Source: Micromonospora rosaria
GTDB taxonomy: Bacteria > Actinomycetota > Actinomycetes > Mycobacteriales > Micromonosporaceae
Assembly (NCBI RefSeq): GCF_001567585.1
Contig: NZ_LRQV01000062.1
Location: 1-36,975, forward strand
Direction: 5' to 3'
DNA length: 36,975 nucleotides
Within the stretch, counting starts at the first letter, position 1. Each line of letters begins with the position of its first letter. Position numbers and translations under genes: made by a program. The notes under the pieces were generated by a model, which saw only the letters and a program-made list of their open reading frames with translations, did not search any database and was not told the DNA's origin. Below, piece after piece: positions 1-7,682 of the stretch.

Positions 1-1542
1 CCCGGGCTGCGGGCCCAGGCCGAGCAGCTCACCGAGCTGCTGGACCTCGGGTTCCACCACCGGGAGGTGCTCGGCCGGCTGGGCACCACGGTCTCGCTCG
101 GCGTGCTGCTCAGCGGGCCGGCCGGGTCCGGCAAGTCGGCGCTGGTGCGGGCGGTCGCCGCCGGGGTCCGGGCCCGGGTCCGCCCGGTCTGGGCCCCCGA
201 GGTCGCCGCGCTGAGCAACCAGGCCGCAGCGGAGCGGCTGCGCGCGGTCGTCGCCGAGGTCAGCGCCGACGGGCCGGCGGTGCTGCTGGTCACCGACGTG
301 GAGGCGCTGGCCCCGGCGGACGAGCCGGGGCCGGTGGCCACCGTGTTCCGGCAGATGCTCACCGACCTGCTCCGGTCCGGCGTGGCGGTGGTCTGCACCA
401 CCGGGCGGCCGGAGGCCGTCGACCCGGCGCTGCGCGCGCCGGACCTGCTCTCGCTGCGGATCACCGTGCCGCTGCCGGACGCCGCGCTGCGCCGTGAGCA
501 GTTGGCCGTGCTGACCCGGCAGGTGCCGCTCGCCGACGACGTCCGGCTGGACGAGGTCGCCGGGCGTACGCCGGGCTTCGTCGCCGCCGACCTGGCCGCG
601 CTGGTCCGCGAGGCCGGGGTACGGGCGGCGCTGCGGCAGAAGACCGAGACCACGCCGACGGTGGCGATGGCCGACTTCACCGCCGCGCTGGAGGTGGTCC
701 GCCCCACCACGATGGCGTCCTCGACGCTGGAGGTCGCCAAGGTCACCCTGGACGACGTCGGTGACCTGGTGGAGGTGAAGCAGACGCTGACCGAGTCGGT
801 GCTCTGGCCGCTGACCTACCCGGACACCTTCGCCCGGCTCGGCGTGCAGCCGCCCCGGGGCGTGCTGCTCTACGGCCCGCCCGGCTGCGGCAAGACGTTC
901 CTGGTCACCGCGCTGGCCGGCACGGGGCGGGCGAACGTGCTCTCGGTCAAGGGCGCGGAGCTGCTGTCGAAGTGGGTCGGCGAGAGCGAGCGGGCGGTCC
1001 GGGAGCTGTTCCGCCGGGCCCGGGAGGCCGCCCCCACCCTGGTCTTCCTCGACGAGGTGGACGCCCTCGCCCCGACCCGGGGTCAGGCCACCGACGGGGG
1101 CACCACCGACCGGGTGGTCGCCGCCCTGCTCACCGAGCTGGACGGGGTGGAGTCGCTGCGCAACGTGGTGGTGATCGGGGCGACCAACCGCCCGGACCTG
1201 ATCGACCCGGCCCTGCTGCGTCCCGGCCGGCTGGAGCGGCTGGTCTACGTGCCGCCGCCGGACGCCGAGGCCCGGACGGAGATCCTCAAGGCCGCGTCGC
1301 GCAACGTCCCGCTCGCCGACGACGTCGAGCTGCCCGCGCTCGCCGAGGAGCTGGACGGCTTCTCGGCGGCGGACTGCGCGGCGCTGGTCCGGGAGGCGGC
1401 GCTGGCCGCGATGCGGGAGTCGCTGACCGCCGCCACGGTCACCGCCGAGCACGTCGCGACCGCCCGCCGCCGGGTCCGCCCGTCGTTGGACCCGGACCAG
1501 GTCGCCTGGCTGGCCGCGTACGCGGAGAAGCACGCTCCCTGA
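1..1542 (+). CDS. CDC48-like AAA+ ATPase with two AAA domains, 5' end outside window
   Basis: The frame is open from base 1 through the GTG at 67, so the true start probably lies upstream. Two AAA modules are visible. D1 has Walker A GPAGSGKS (about nt 115-138), but its Walker B reads LLVTDVEAL without the usual DE pair, so D1 may bind ATP yet hydrolyse poorly. D2 is complete: Walker A GPPGCGKT (about nt 877-900), pore-loop region KWVGESER, Walker B LVFLDEVDAL, and an ATNRPDLIDPALLRPGRLER second region of homology with arginine fingers. The family forms hexameric unfoldases or segregases in the cytosol. The gene converges on the gas vesicle operon, which has no visible GvpN ATPase; a functional link is speculative. 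Confidence 0.85.
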   Translation, partial: PGLRAQAEQLTELLDLGFHHREVLGRLGTTVSLGVLLSGPAGSGKSALVRAVAAGVRARVRPVWAPEVAALSNQAAAERLRAVVAEVSADGPAVLLVTDVEALAPADEPGPVATVFRQMLTDLLRSGVAVVCTTGRPEAVDPALRAPDLLSLRITVPLPDAALRREQLAVLTRQVPLADDVRLDEVAGRTPGFVAADLAALVREAGVRAALRQKTETTPTVAMADFTAALEVVRPTTMASSTLEVAKVTLDDVGDLVEVKQTLTESVLWPLTYPDTFARLGVQPPRGVLLYGPPGCGKTFLVTALAGTGRANVLSVKGAELLSKWVGESERAVRELFRRAREAAPTLVFLDEVDALAPTRGQATDGGTTDRVVAALLTELDGVESLRNVVVIGATNRPDLIDPALLRPGRLERLVYVPPPDAEARTEILKAASRNVPLADDVELPALAEELDGFSAADCAALVREAALAAMRESLTAATVTAEHVATARRRVRPSLDPDQVAWLAAYAEKHAP

Positions 1543-1579
1543 CCTGGGCGTGTCGTACCCGACGGCTACCGTCCCCGCC

Positions 1580-1975
1580 ATGATGGAACGACCCACGCTG
1601 CGGTGGCGACGCGCCGCCGAGGAGCAGGCCGTCGCGGTCTCCGCCGGCCTGCTCACCCCCGAGAAGGCGTACGCCGGGCGGCTCTGGCCGGCGGAGTTCG
1701 TGGCCGCCGCCGACGCCACGCTGACCCGGTACGACGCCGACCTGCGGACGCTCGACCCGGCCTCCGACGAGCAGGCCTGGGCGGCCGTCGAGCGGGTGGT
1801 GACCGCCCTCAACGACGTCAACGACGAGCACGGGCGGATCGAGACCAGCGAGCGGGAGGCGTTCGCCGAGTACATCGACGCCGCCCTGCACGAGGCCGGG
1901 GTCGACGTGGCGGCGCTCACCGCACGGCGCGACCTCGACCGCTCGGAGCTGACCGACCAGTGGCGGGACTGGTAG
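1580..1975 (+). CDS. Small conserved-looking hypothetical protein
   Basis: A 131-residue acidic, mostly helical soluble protein (MMERPTLRWRRAAEEQ... ending DQWRDW). I do not recognise the family, and no signal peptide or membrane segment is visible. A GTG at 1550 is in frame, but ATG 1580 is preferred because TACCGT (1567-1572) ends exactly 7 nt before it, matching the leaderless-promoter pattern of several other genes here. It lies 37 nt after the AAA ATPase gene and converges on gvpK; a 12-bp palindrome (1986-1997) between the two stops may help terminate transcription. Confidence 0.6.
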   Translation: MMERPTLRWRRAAEEQAVAVSAGLLTPEKAYAGRLWPAEFVAAADATLTRYDADLRTLDPASDEQAWAAVERVVTALNDVNDEHGRIETSEREAFAEYIDAALHEAGVDVAALTARRDLDRSELTDQWRDW

Positions 1976-1997
1976 GCGGTTCCGGGCGGCGCGCCGC

Positions 1998-2351
1998 TCA
2001 GTCGGTGGGGAGCAGGGGGCCCAGCGGGCCGAGGTCGAGGTTGAGGTCCTCCGGGGCCAGCCCGAAGTACTCACGGAGCTGGGTCATCTGCTCCTCCAGC
2101 GCCATCAGCGTCGCGCCGACCCGTTCGACCTCCTCCTCGGTGAGGTCGCCGAGGTCGACCCGGCGCAGCGCCTGCCGTTCCATGAGCTGACGCAGCAGCT
2201 CGATGATGGTGAGCACCAGGCTGGCCAGGCCGCGCTCCACGGAGTCCTGGTCGACGGCGAGCCGGCGGTCCAGCGGCCGGACCCGGGGGGCCTGCCACGG
2301 TGGCGCGCCCAGCGCCGCCGCGAGGTCGGCGGCCTCGTCCCGCGCGGTCAC
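1998..2351 (-). CDS. gvpK: Gas vesicle protein GvpK
   Basis: A 117-residue protein with the GvpK core: DSVERGLASLVLTIIELLRQLMERQA (about 36-61) followed by acidic helices and a conserved tail LNLDLGPLGPLL. GvpK is an accessory protein needed for gas vesicle assembly; its molecular role is not well defined. It is the last gene of the operon. The GTG start overlaps the upstream stop as GTGA, implying translational coupling. Confidence 0.93.
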   Translation of the reverse strand: MTARDEAADLAAALGAPPWQAPRVRPLDRRLAVDQDSVERGLASLVLTIIELLRQLMERQALRRVDLGDLTEEEVERVGATLMALEEQMTQLREYFGLAPEDLNLDLGPLGPLLPTD

Positions 2352-2620
2352 GGCTCCACCTCCAGCACGGTCGGATGCGGGGCGGCCCGGTCCGGCCGGA
2401 CCGGTTCCGGGGCGGCCTGGTCCGGGGCGAGCGCGCCGACCGAGGCGATCAGCGCCCGCAACGAGATCCGGACCAGGTCGATGTCGGCGATGGAGAGGGT
2501 GATGTCGCCGCTGACCACCACCCCCTTGGCCAGCACCCGGTCGAGCAGGTCGACCAGGGCCACCGGGCGGTGCGCCAGCGGGTCGTCGGCGCTGCTGGGC
2601 GCCAGCGAGGTCACCGCCAT
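2348..2620 (-). CDS. GvpA-family minor gas vesicle protein (GvpS-like)
   Basis: A 90-residue protein with one GvpA/GvpJ/GvpM-type domain (about 22-66: VDLLDRVLAKGVVVSGDITLSIADIDLVRISLRALIASV) and a short Pro/Ala-rich tail. It is the third GvpA paralogue in the operon. Its position between gvpL and gvpK matches the gene called gvpS in Streptomyces clusters, so I read it as GvpS-like; GvpM/J are alternatives the sequence alone does not exclude. ATG 2620 follows a GGGGG ribosome-binding stretch, 40 nt after the gvpL stop. Confidence 0.88.
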   Translation of the reverse strand: MAVTSLAPSSADDPLAHRPVALVDLLDRVLAKGVVVSGDITLSIADIDLVRISLRALIASVGALAPDQAAPEPVRPDRAAPHPTVLEVEP

Positions 2621-2660
2621 GCCGACCCCCGCCGGTCCACGGCCCGCCGCGTCGCCGCGC

Positions 2661-3473
2661 TCACGCCGACCCCCCGACCGCCGGCGCCGGCTCCGCCACG
2701 AAGGAGTACGGCGGCCAGGGGCCGGTCAGCTCCAGCCGTAGCTGCGGGTGCCGGTCCGCCAGCCCGCGTACCAGGTCGGCGAAGTGGTCCACCCGGTCCC
2801 GGTCGACCAGGTACGCGCCGTTGAGCGCCATCGCGGTGGACGCGCCGGAGAGCCGGCGGTCCTGCGGGGCGTGCCGCCGGGCGGCGGCGGCGTACCCGGC
2901 GAGGGCGGTGTGCACGGCAGCCGCCGCGTCGGCCGCGATCTGCTGCCCCTCCTCCCGGGCGGTGAGCTGCGCCCTGCGCCGCCGCAGGTACGCCGCACCG
3001 GCCCCGCCCCCACCGCCGGTCGGCTCGGCAGCGGGCGGTGGGGGGCCGGGCACGACGTACCCCTTGACGCCCCACTCGTCGCGGTCGGCGAGCCGGGCCA
3101 GCGTGCCGGCGAACTCGTCGCGCCGCTCGACCAGCACCCGGGTCACCCGGTCGTCGTCGGAGTGCACGGTGGCGAGCCGGGCCGGCACCACCACGGCGGC
3201 CCGGGACAGCGCCGCCACCACCGCGTGGTGCGCCCGCGCCGTCTGCTCCAGCCAGGTCAGGTCCTCCAGGTTGCGGCGCAGCGCCTCCTCGCCGTACTCG
3301 GTCAGCGGGGCGTCGCTGACCACGGCGACGAGGCCGGCGGCGGGCACCGCGCGCACCGGCGTGCCGGCGATGCCGACGATCCCGGCCAGCGTGCCCGGGG
3401 CGACCCCGGTGGTCACCCCGTGCAGCCAGACGGCGTCGGTGGCAGCCGGGGCCAACTCAGTCGACGTACTCAT
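2661..3473 (-). CDS. gvpL: Gas vesicle protein GvpL/GvpF family
   Basis: A 270-residue GvpF/L protein. Family signatures are the N-terminal VWLHGVTTG strand, the VVSDAPLTEY segment, the HHAVVAAL...VVPARLATVHSDDDRV block and the C-terminal LELTGPWPPYSFV end. GvpF/L proteins are accessory factors that bind GvpA during vesicle nucleation. The ATG lies 17 nt inside the end of the upstream gvpJ gene, so the two are probably coupled. A Gly/Pro-rich insert (about 144-159) breaks the middle of the protein. It is a distant paralogue of the GvpF protein at 4503-5258. Confidence 0.92.
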   Translation of the reverse strand: MSTSTELAPAATDAVWLHGVTTGVAPGTLAGIVGIAGTPVRAVPAAGLVAVVSDAPLTEYGEEALRRNLEDLTWLEQTARAHHAVVAALSRAAVVVPARLATVHSDDDRVTRVLVERRDEFAGTLARLADRDEWGVKGYVVPGPPPPAAEPTGGGGGAGAAYLRRRRAQLTAREEGQQIAADAAAAVHTALAGYAAAARRHAPQDRRLSGASTAMALNGAYLVDRDRVDHFADLVRGLADRHPQLRLELTGPWPPYSFVAEPAPAVGGSA

Positions 3474-3825
3474 CCCACTCCTCTCCGGTGGACCGCGCGG
3501 CGACCCGGGGCCGCCGGGACGCCTCGACCTCCTCCGGGTCGCGCGGGCCGGGCTCGACGGGCGGGCGGGCCCGGGAGCTGAGCCACGGGTCGTGCTCCCA
3601 CCAGTCGATGCCGATCTGTCGGGCGGTGTCCACCGAGGCGATGACCAGCCGCAGCTTCAGGGTCAGCAGTTCGATGTCGAGCAGGCTGACCCGGATGTCA
3701 CCGGCGATGACGATGCCCCGGTCGAGGACCCGTTCGAGGATGTCGCCCAGGTTCGCCGGCTCGTGCCCGGCCGGCAGCACCTGACCGGAGTTCTGCACGA
3801 CCGATGGTTGCCGCGCTGTGGTCAT
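3457..3825 (-). CDS. gvpJ: Gas vesicle protein GvpJ (GvpA family, extended C terminus)
   Basis: A 122-residue protein. The GvpA/J domain spans about 25-70 (LGDILERVLDRGIVIAGDIRVSLLDIELL...LVIASVDTA), followed by ARQIGIDWWEHDP, which is typical of GvpJ rather than GvpA. The last 45 residues are a charged, Pro-rich tail. GvpJ is a minor vesicle component thought to help shape or nucleate the shell. The start ATG follows the gvpO stop after one base (TGAGATG), a junction also seen between gvpG and gvpO. Confidence 0.92.
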   Translation of the reverse strand: MTTARQPSVVQNSGQVLPAGHEPANLGDILERVLDRGIVIAGDIRVSLLDIELLTLKLRLVIASVDTARQIGIDWWEHDPWLSSRARPPVEPGPRDPEEVEASRRPRVAARSTGEEWDEYVD

Positions 3826-3826
3826 C

Positions 3827-4174
3827 TCAGCCCCCGTCTCCCTTGCCGCGCTGGTACCGGCGCGTCCGCCGGTAGCCGAGCAGGCTCCCGGTCAGGTCCA
3901 GCTCCACCTCGTAGAGGCCGAGCAGGTCGATCGACGACGGGACCCGGTGGTCCTCGACCACCTCGACCCCGACCAGCCAGCCGTCGTCGGTCGGCTGGAT
4001 CGAGGTGATCCCGAGCGGTTCCTTGCCGGTCAGCCCGGCGATCTGCTGGAGACCGGTCCGGGCCGCCTCGGCCGCGGTGATCTCCTCGTAGTCGTCCTCG
4101 TCGGCGTACCGGACGTCGTCGGGGTCACCCCACCGATCGCGGTCCCGGTCGCCCCGGATTCCTGCTGCCGTCAT
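3827..4174 (-). CDS. gvpO: Gas vesicle protein GvpO
   Basis: A 115-residue GvpO: an acidic N terminus, an ITAAEAARTGLQQIAGLTGKEPLGI helix, then WLVGVEVVEDHRVPSS...LLGLYEVELD and the basic end GYRRTRRYQRG, all usual for the family. The role is accessory and poorly defined. A GTG at 4192 is in frame, but ATG 4174 is preferred: a strong GGGAGAGGGG ribosome-binding site (about 4180-4189) fits it and it abuts the gvpG stop as TGAGATG. Confidence 0.93.
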   Translation of the reverse strand: MTAAGIRGDRDRDRWGDPDDVRYADEDDYEEITAAEAARTGLQQIAGLTGKEPLGITSIQPTDDGWLVGVEVVEDHRVPSSIDLLGLYEVELDLTGSLLGYRRTRRYQRGKGDGG

Positions 4175-4175
4175 C

Positions 4176-4499
4176 TCATCCCCCTCTCCCACGCTGCTGT
4201 CCCCGGCGGCGGTCGGCGCTCCGCCGCCGGACCGACGGCGGTGGCCGACGGGTACCGGCCGGCGGCGGGGCGCCGCCTGACGAGGTCAGGCGGTCCAGGA
4301 CGCGCTGCTGGCCCCGGTCCAGTTCCTCCGGCGTGATCTCGCCGGCCGCCGCCGCCCGTTCCAACTCCTCCAGCTCCCGCCGGACGTCCACGGGGTTGCG
4401 CTGCTTCGACTCGGCCTCCCGCGCGATCACCTTGACCACGGAGGTGAGCCCGCGCACCGGGGCGTACGGCAGGGTCAGCAGCGACCAGAGAATGTCCAC
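4176..4499 (-). CDS. gvpG: Gas vesicle protein GvpG
   Basis: A 107-residue protein. The N terminus (MDILWSLLTLPYAPVRGLTSVVKVIAREAE) is a clear GvpG signature, followed by an EL-rich helix (RRELEELERAAAAGEITPEELDRGQQRVLDRL). The C terminus is a disordered Pro/Arg tail rich in RRR and GRGG. GvpG is a small accessory protein thought to act with GvpF and GvpA in nucleation. It starts 3 nt after the gvpF stop. Confidence 0.92.
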   Translation of the reverse strand: MDILWSLLTLPYAPVRGLTSVVKVIAREAESKQRNPVDVRRELEELERAAAAGEITPEELDRGQQRVLDRLTSSGGAPPPAGTRRPPPSVRRRSADRRRGQQRGRGG

Positions 4500-4502
4500 G
4501 GC

Positions 4503-5258
4503 TCACTCCACCAACTGGTGCGCGCTGACGAAGTCGTACGGGGCGAGCGGGCCGACCAGCCGCATCCGGATCAGGTCCCGCCGCTGCTCGGCGAAGTCCT
4601 CGACCGCCCCGACGAAGTCCTTCTCGTCGTCCGTGGCGACCAGGAACGCGACGTTCACCGCGTCCAGCTCGTGGCTGGGCCGGCGCGGCGCGTCCGCCAC
4701 CGCGTACCGGCCCACGGCGTCGACGAGCGCCCGGTTTTCCGCCTCCCGGCGCTGCTCCACCGCCTGGCTGATCAGCTCGCCGAGCCGGATCCGCTGCTCC
4801 CGACTCTGCGCCTCCGGCCGTCCGCGCACCTGGTCGGCGAGCGCGGCGGCCCTGGTGTCCCGGGTCAGCAGGTCGCTGACGAACTCCTGCTCGTCGAAGC
4901 GCCCGTGCACCGTGTACTGGAGGCGGTCCTCGAACTCCGCCAGGGCGGCGGCGAACGAGTCGTGGTGCGCCGCCAGCAGGTCGACGACGGCGTCCTCGCC
5001 GGTCACCGCCGTACCGAACCGGACCGGCAGCACCGGCGCGACCTCCGCCGTGCCGTCCAGCAACCGCTCGTACGCGGTGAGGTCGGCGGGCCGGCCGATC
5101 GGCTCCGTCAGCCCGACCTCGCTGACCAGCGCGGCCAGCTCACCGTGCCGGATCGCGGTCACCCGGCCCGGCGGGTCGCCGACGCCCTCCGCGTCGGCGG
5201 TCGGCTCCACGTCGGACGGCACGATGCCGTAGACGAACAACCCGTGCTCCTGACTCAC
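4503..5258 (-). CDS. gvpF: Gas vesicle protein GvpF
   Basis: A 251-residue GvpF/L-family protein: N-terminal LFVYGIVPSD, the LAALVSEVGLTEPIG segment, the VLPVRFGTAV motif, the central REQRIRLGELISQAVEQRR helix, and the C-terminal VGPLAPYDFV end. Members bind GvpA monomers and other accessory proteins early in vesicle formation. An upstream in-frame start at 5336 would add a low-complexity leader overlapping gvpA. GTG 5258 is preferred: it follows the gvpA stop as TGAGGTG and has GGAG about 8 nt upstream. Confidence 0.93.
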   Translation of the reverse strand: MSQEHGLFVYGIVPSDVEPTADAEGVGDPPGRVTAIRHGELAALVSEVGLTEPIGRPADLTAYERLLDGTAEVAPVLPVRFGTAVTGEDAVVDLLAAHHDSFAAALAEFEDRLQYTVHGRFDEQEFVSDLLTRDTRAAALADQVRGRPEAQSREQRIRLGELISQAVEQRREAENRALVDAVGRYAVADAPRRPSHELDAVNVAFLVATDDEKDFVGAVEDFAEQRRDLIRMRLVGPLAPYDFVSAHQLVE

Positions 5259-5259
5259 C

Positions 5260-5700
5260 TCACCGGCTCCTCTCCCGACGGCGGGACCGGGGGCGGTCCT
5301 CCTCGTCCTCGTCGTCCCCGTCGGGGCCGAGCCCACCGACGGCCTCCTTGACCGCGCCGCCGATCGCGCCGGCGGCCTTGCCGAGCCCGCCGATCGCCTT
5401 GCCCTTCATGGCGGCGCCGGAGGCGTCCTCCACCAGGTCCGGCAGGCCCTTCTGCCCCTTCGGCGTGATGTCGAGGCGGTCGACCGCCTCGGCGAAGCGC
5501 AGGTACGTCTCCACGCTGGCGATCACGATCCGGGCGTTGATCTCCAGGAGTTGGATGCCGACGACGGCGACCGACACCTGGGCGTCGATCACCACGCCCT
5601 TGTCCAGCACCGTCTCCACGACGTCGGCGAGGCTGCCCCCACCGCCACCGCTCCGCTCCAGGGCACCCCCGGACTGTCCTGTGGTCGTGGCGACCGTCAT
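5260..5700 (-). CDS. gvpA: Major gas vesicle structural protein GvpA, long actinobacterial form
   Basis: A 146-residue protein whose core (about 23-77: SLADVVETVLDKGVVIDAQV...LEINARIVIASVETYLRF) is the vesicle wall protein fold. Cyanobacterial and haloarchaeal GvpA is about 70-75 residues. Here an extra 70 residues follow: a Gly/Ala-rich amphipathic stretch (GKAIGGLGKAAGAIGGAVKEAVGGLG) and a charged tail DDEDEEDRPRSRRRERSR. Of the three GvpA-family genes in the operon it is closest to a true shell protein. The ATG overlaps the upstream stop as ATGA. How the tail packs into a shell cannot be told from the sequence. Confidence 0.92.
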   Translation of the reverse strand: MTVATTTGQSGGALERSGGGGGSLADVVETVLDKGVVIDAQVSVAVVGIQLLEINARIVIASVETYLRFAEAVDRLDITPKGQKGLPDLVEDASGAAMKGKAIGGLGKAAGAIGGAVKEAVGGLGPDGDDEDEEDRPRSRRRERSR

Positions 5701-6950
5701 TCGTCGTCCTCCTCTCGACGGCGACGCACCACCGGGCGGCGGGCCCCCTCACCGGTACGGCGGACCGGTCGGCCACGGTCCGCGCGGGACTCACGCTCAC
5801 CACGCGGTTCACGGTCGCCGCGCGGTTCGCGGTCGCCACGGGACTCGCGGTCGCCCCGGGCCACCGGGCGGCGGGCGGGCTGCCGGCGACGCGGCGGCTC
5901 CTCCTCCTCGGGCTCCTCCGCGTACTCGTCCTCGTCGTAGTCGTCACCCTCGTCGTAGTCGTCGTACTCGTCCTCTTCCGGGGAGGGACGACGGCGCTGC
6001 GGCGGACGACGACGGCCGCGCTCCGCGGGCCGGCGCTCCTCCTCCGGCTCCGCAGGACCCTGCTCCTCGGCCTCGCCGGCGTCCCGCTCCTCGGCGGCCC
6101 GCTCCTCGGCCTCGCGGGCCTCCTGTTCCGCGCGGAGCGCGGTCTCGTGGTCCCTGATTACCGTGGAGTCCTCGATCTCGCCCCGCCAGCCCTCGACGGA
6201 GTCCGGGTCGAGCACGGTCCGCGTCATCACGTGCCGGACGAAGTGCTTCAGCTCCAGCCGCACCCGACGGCCCTGGGCCCGCCAGAGGTTGCCGGTGTGC
6301 TCGAAGAGCCCCTTCGGGTGGTACTCCAGCACGACCAGGATCTTCGTCAGCTCCGGGCCGACCTCGTGGAAACTGACCGTGCCGTCGACCGAGCCCTTGT
6401 CCCCCTTCGAGCGCCAACTGATCAGGCGGTCCGGGATCTGCCGGACGACGGTCGACTCCCAGGTCCGGTGCGACCAGAAGACCTGCGCCTTCCAGGTCAT
6501 CTTCTCGTCGGACCCGTTCTCCGCCTGCTCCACCTTCTTCATGAAGCTCGGGAAGTCGCCGAAGGTCGTCCACTGGTTGTAGGCGACCCGGACCGGAACT
6601 CCGACCTCGATCGTCTCGACGATGTTGGTGACCTTCAGCTTGCCGCCACCACCCTGTCCACCCTTGCCGCCGCCGAACACGGACATCACCTTCTCCTTGC
6701 CACCGGCCAGGCCGGCCTGGAACATCGCCTTGACCGGGGACTCGCCCTCGGCGAGCTTCTGCACCCCGGTGGCGGCGCTCACCAGTCCGGGGCCACCGCC
6801 GGCCCTGGCGTACTCGGTGAGCCGTCCGGTGGCACCGGTGATCTTGTCGGTCACCACCTGCACCGCCCGCTCACCGAGGGCGGCGGCGAGATTGCGCAGT
6901 TCGCCGCCGATCTGCTCGCGTGCCTTGCCGGCGAGGTCGTCCGTCGCCAT
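5697..6950 (-). CDS. SRPBCC-domain protein of the gas vesicle operon, long charged tail (GvpZ-like)
   Basis: A 417-residue protein. Residues about 1-100 are Ala/Gly-rich; about 105-245 form a SRPBCC (START/cyclase-dehydrase) domain: IVETIEVGVPVRVAYNQWTTFGDFPSFMKKV...VFWSHRTWESTVVRQIPDRLISWRS. Such domains bind hydrophobic ligands. The remaining ~150 residues are low complexity: a Glu/Arg helix, an acidic Asp/Tyr/Glu run and a hexapeptide repeat of GDREPR type. Streptomyces gvp clusters carry a similar gene often called gvpZ. ATG 6950 is preferred over GTG 6956 because GGAGG lies 8 nt upstream of it. Confidence 0.85.
   Translation of the reverse strand: MATDDLAGKAREQIGGELRNLAAALGERAVQVVTDKITGATGRLTEYARAGGGPGLVSAATGVQKLAEGESPVKAMFQAGLAGGKEKVMSVFGGGKGGQGGGGKLKVTNIVETIEVGVPVRVAYNQWTTFGDFPSFMKKVEQAENGSDEKMTWKAQVFWSHRTWESTVVRQIPDRLISWRSKGDKGSVDGTVSFHEVGPELTKILVVLEYHPKGLFEHTGNLWRAQGRRVRLELKHFVRHVMTRTVLDPDSVEGWRGEIEDSTVIRDHETALRAEQEAREAEERAAEERDAGEAEEQGPAEPEEERRPAERGRRRPPQRRRPSPEEDEYDDYDEGDDYDEDEYAEEPEEEEPPRRRQPARRPVARGDRESRGDREPRGDREPRGERESRADRGRPVRRTGEGARRPVVRRRREEDDE
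5769..5855 (-). repeat. In-frame 18-nt tandem repeat in the SRPBCC gene
   Basis: About five copies of an 18-nt unit encode GDRESR, GDREPR, GDREPR, GERESR and a degenerate ADRGR. The repeat builds an alternating-charge tail, likely disordered. Copy number could vary between strains. Confidence 0.85.
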
Positions 6951-6952
6951 GG

Positions 6953-7558
6953 TCACCGCCTCCGCTGCCGGCGCTGGGCGACCGGACGCTCGGCGGGCTC
7001 CTCGTCGTCACCCGCCTCGGGCTGCTCGTCGAGTTCCGGCTCCTCGTCCGGCGCCGAGCGCTTGCCACCGGACCGCTTCTTGCTCGACGGCTTCCCGGCG
7101 GCAGGTCGCCCGGCCGACGGCTCCTCGTCGGCACTCTGCCCAGCCGACGACCTCTCGTCGGCGGCCTGCCCCGCCTGCGATTCCTCGTCGGCGGGCTGCT
7201 CAGCCTCCGGCTCCTCGTCGGCGGCCTGCTCGACCTGGGGCTTCCCGCCGGACGTCCGGCGGCGCAGCGCCTCGGCGCCGTCCCGCAGGCGACCACTCAC
7301 GCTGTCGATGCCGCTGCCGGCGGCGGCGGTCGCCGCGGCCTTGCCGGCGCTGGCCAGCGGTCCCCCCAGGGCGCTCAGGCCACGCAGTTGGGGGGCGTTC
7401 AGCAGTTGGCTGCCGTACCGCGTCAGGCCACCGGGATGCTGGCTGGCTCGACCGACGGCCACGGCGGCGGCCATCGTCAGGGCGGTACGCAGCTTCCTGC
7501 GCCGACCGAGGACATAACCGAAACCGACCGCGAGTGCGATTCGGGCTCCGTTCTTCAT
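6953..7558 (-). CDS. First gene of the gas vesicle operon; Ala/Glu-rich repeat protein (GvpY-like)
   Basis: A 201-residue protein. An N-terminal hydrophobic stretch (ARIALAVGFGYVLGRRRKLRTALTMAAAVAVG, about 5-36) with RRRK in the middle could be a membrane anchor or amphipathic helix. Residues about 111-160 are five 10-residue acidic repeats (type QAADEEPEAE), and the end is Lys/Arg and Glu/Asp-rich. I do not recognise a catalytic domain. Position suggests the gene called gvpY in Streptomyces clusters. The start is well supported by GGGAG five nt upstream of ATG 7558. It overlaps the next gene's spacer (TGA at 6955-6953). Confidence 0.75.
   Translation of the reverse strand: MKNGARIALAVGFGYVLGRRRKLRTALTMAAAVAVGRASQHPGGLTRYGSQLLNAPQLRGLSALGGPLASAGKAAATAAAGSGIDSVSGRLRDGAEALRRRTSGGKPQVEQAADEEPEAEQPADEESQAGQAADERSSAGQSADEEPSAGRPAAGKPSSKKRSGGKRSAPDEEPELDEQPEAGDDEEPAERPVAQRRQRRR
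7079..7228 (-). repeat. In-frame 30-nt tandem repeat, five copies
   Basis: Five 10-codon units encode QAADEEPEAE, QPADEESQAG, QAADERSSAG, QSADEEPSAG and RPAAGKPSSK. The recurring GCCGACGAGGAG core is visible on the minus strand. Confidence 0.88.
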
Positions 7559-7604
7559 CAGTTCTCCCTCACTCCCCGGCGGAGGGCATCCGTCGTGTCG
7601 AACA

Positions 7605-7645
7605 GGGCCCGTGGCACATCTGCCGGGGAGTAAAAAAACGGGCCC
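7605..7645 (-). promoter_or_regulatory. Possible hairpin in the gvp operon leader
   Basis: GGGCCCGT (7605-7612) and ACGGGCCC (7638-7645) are exact 8-bp inverted repeats separated by 25 nt. In the minus-strand transcript the first arm runs directly into a run of seven U. The structure would sit between the predicted transcription start and the first gene. Each arm contains the self-complementary GGGCCC, so the pairing partner is not certain. Confidence 0.45.
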
Positions 7646-7682
7646 GTGAACGAATGCCCCGCATCAGCGGACCCGGCCGGCA

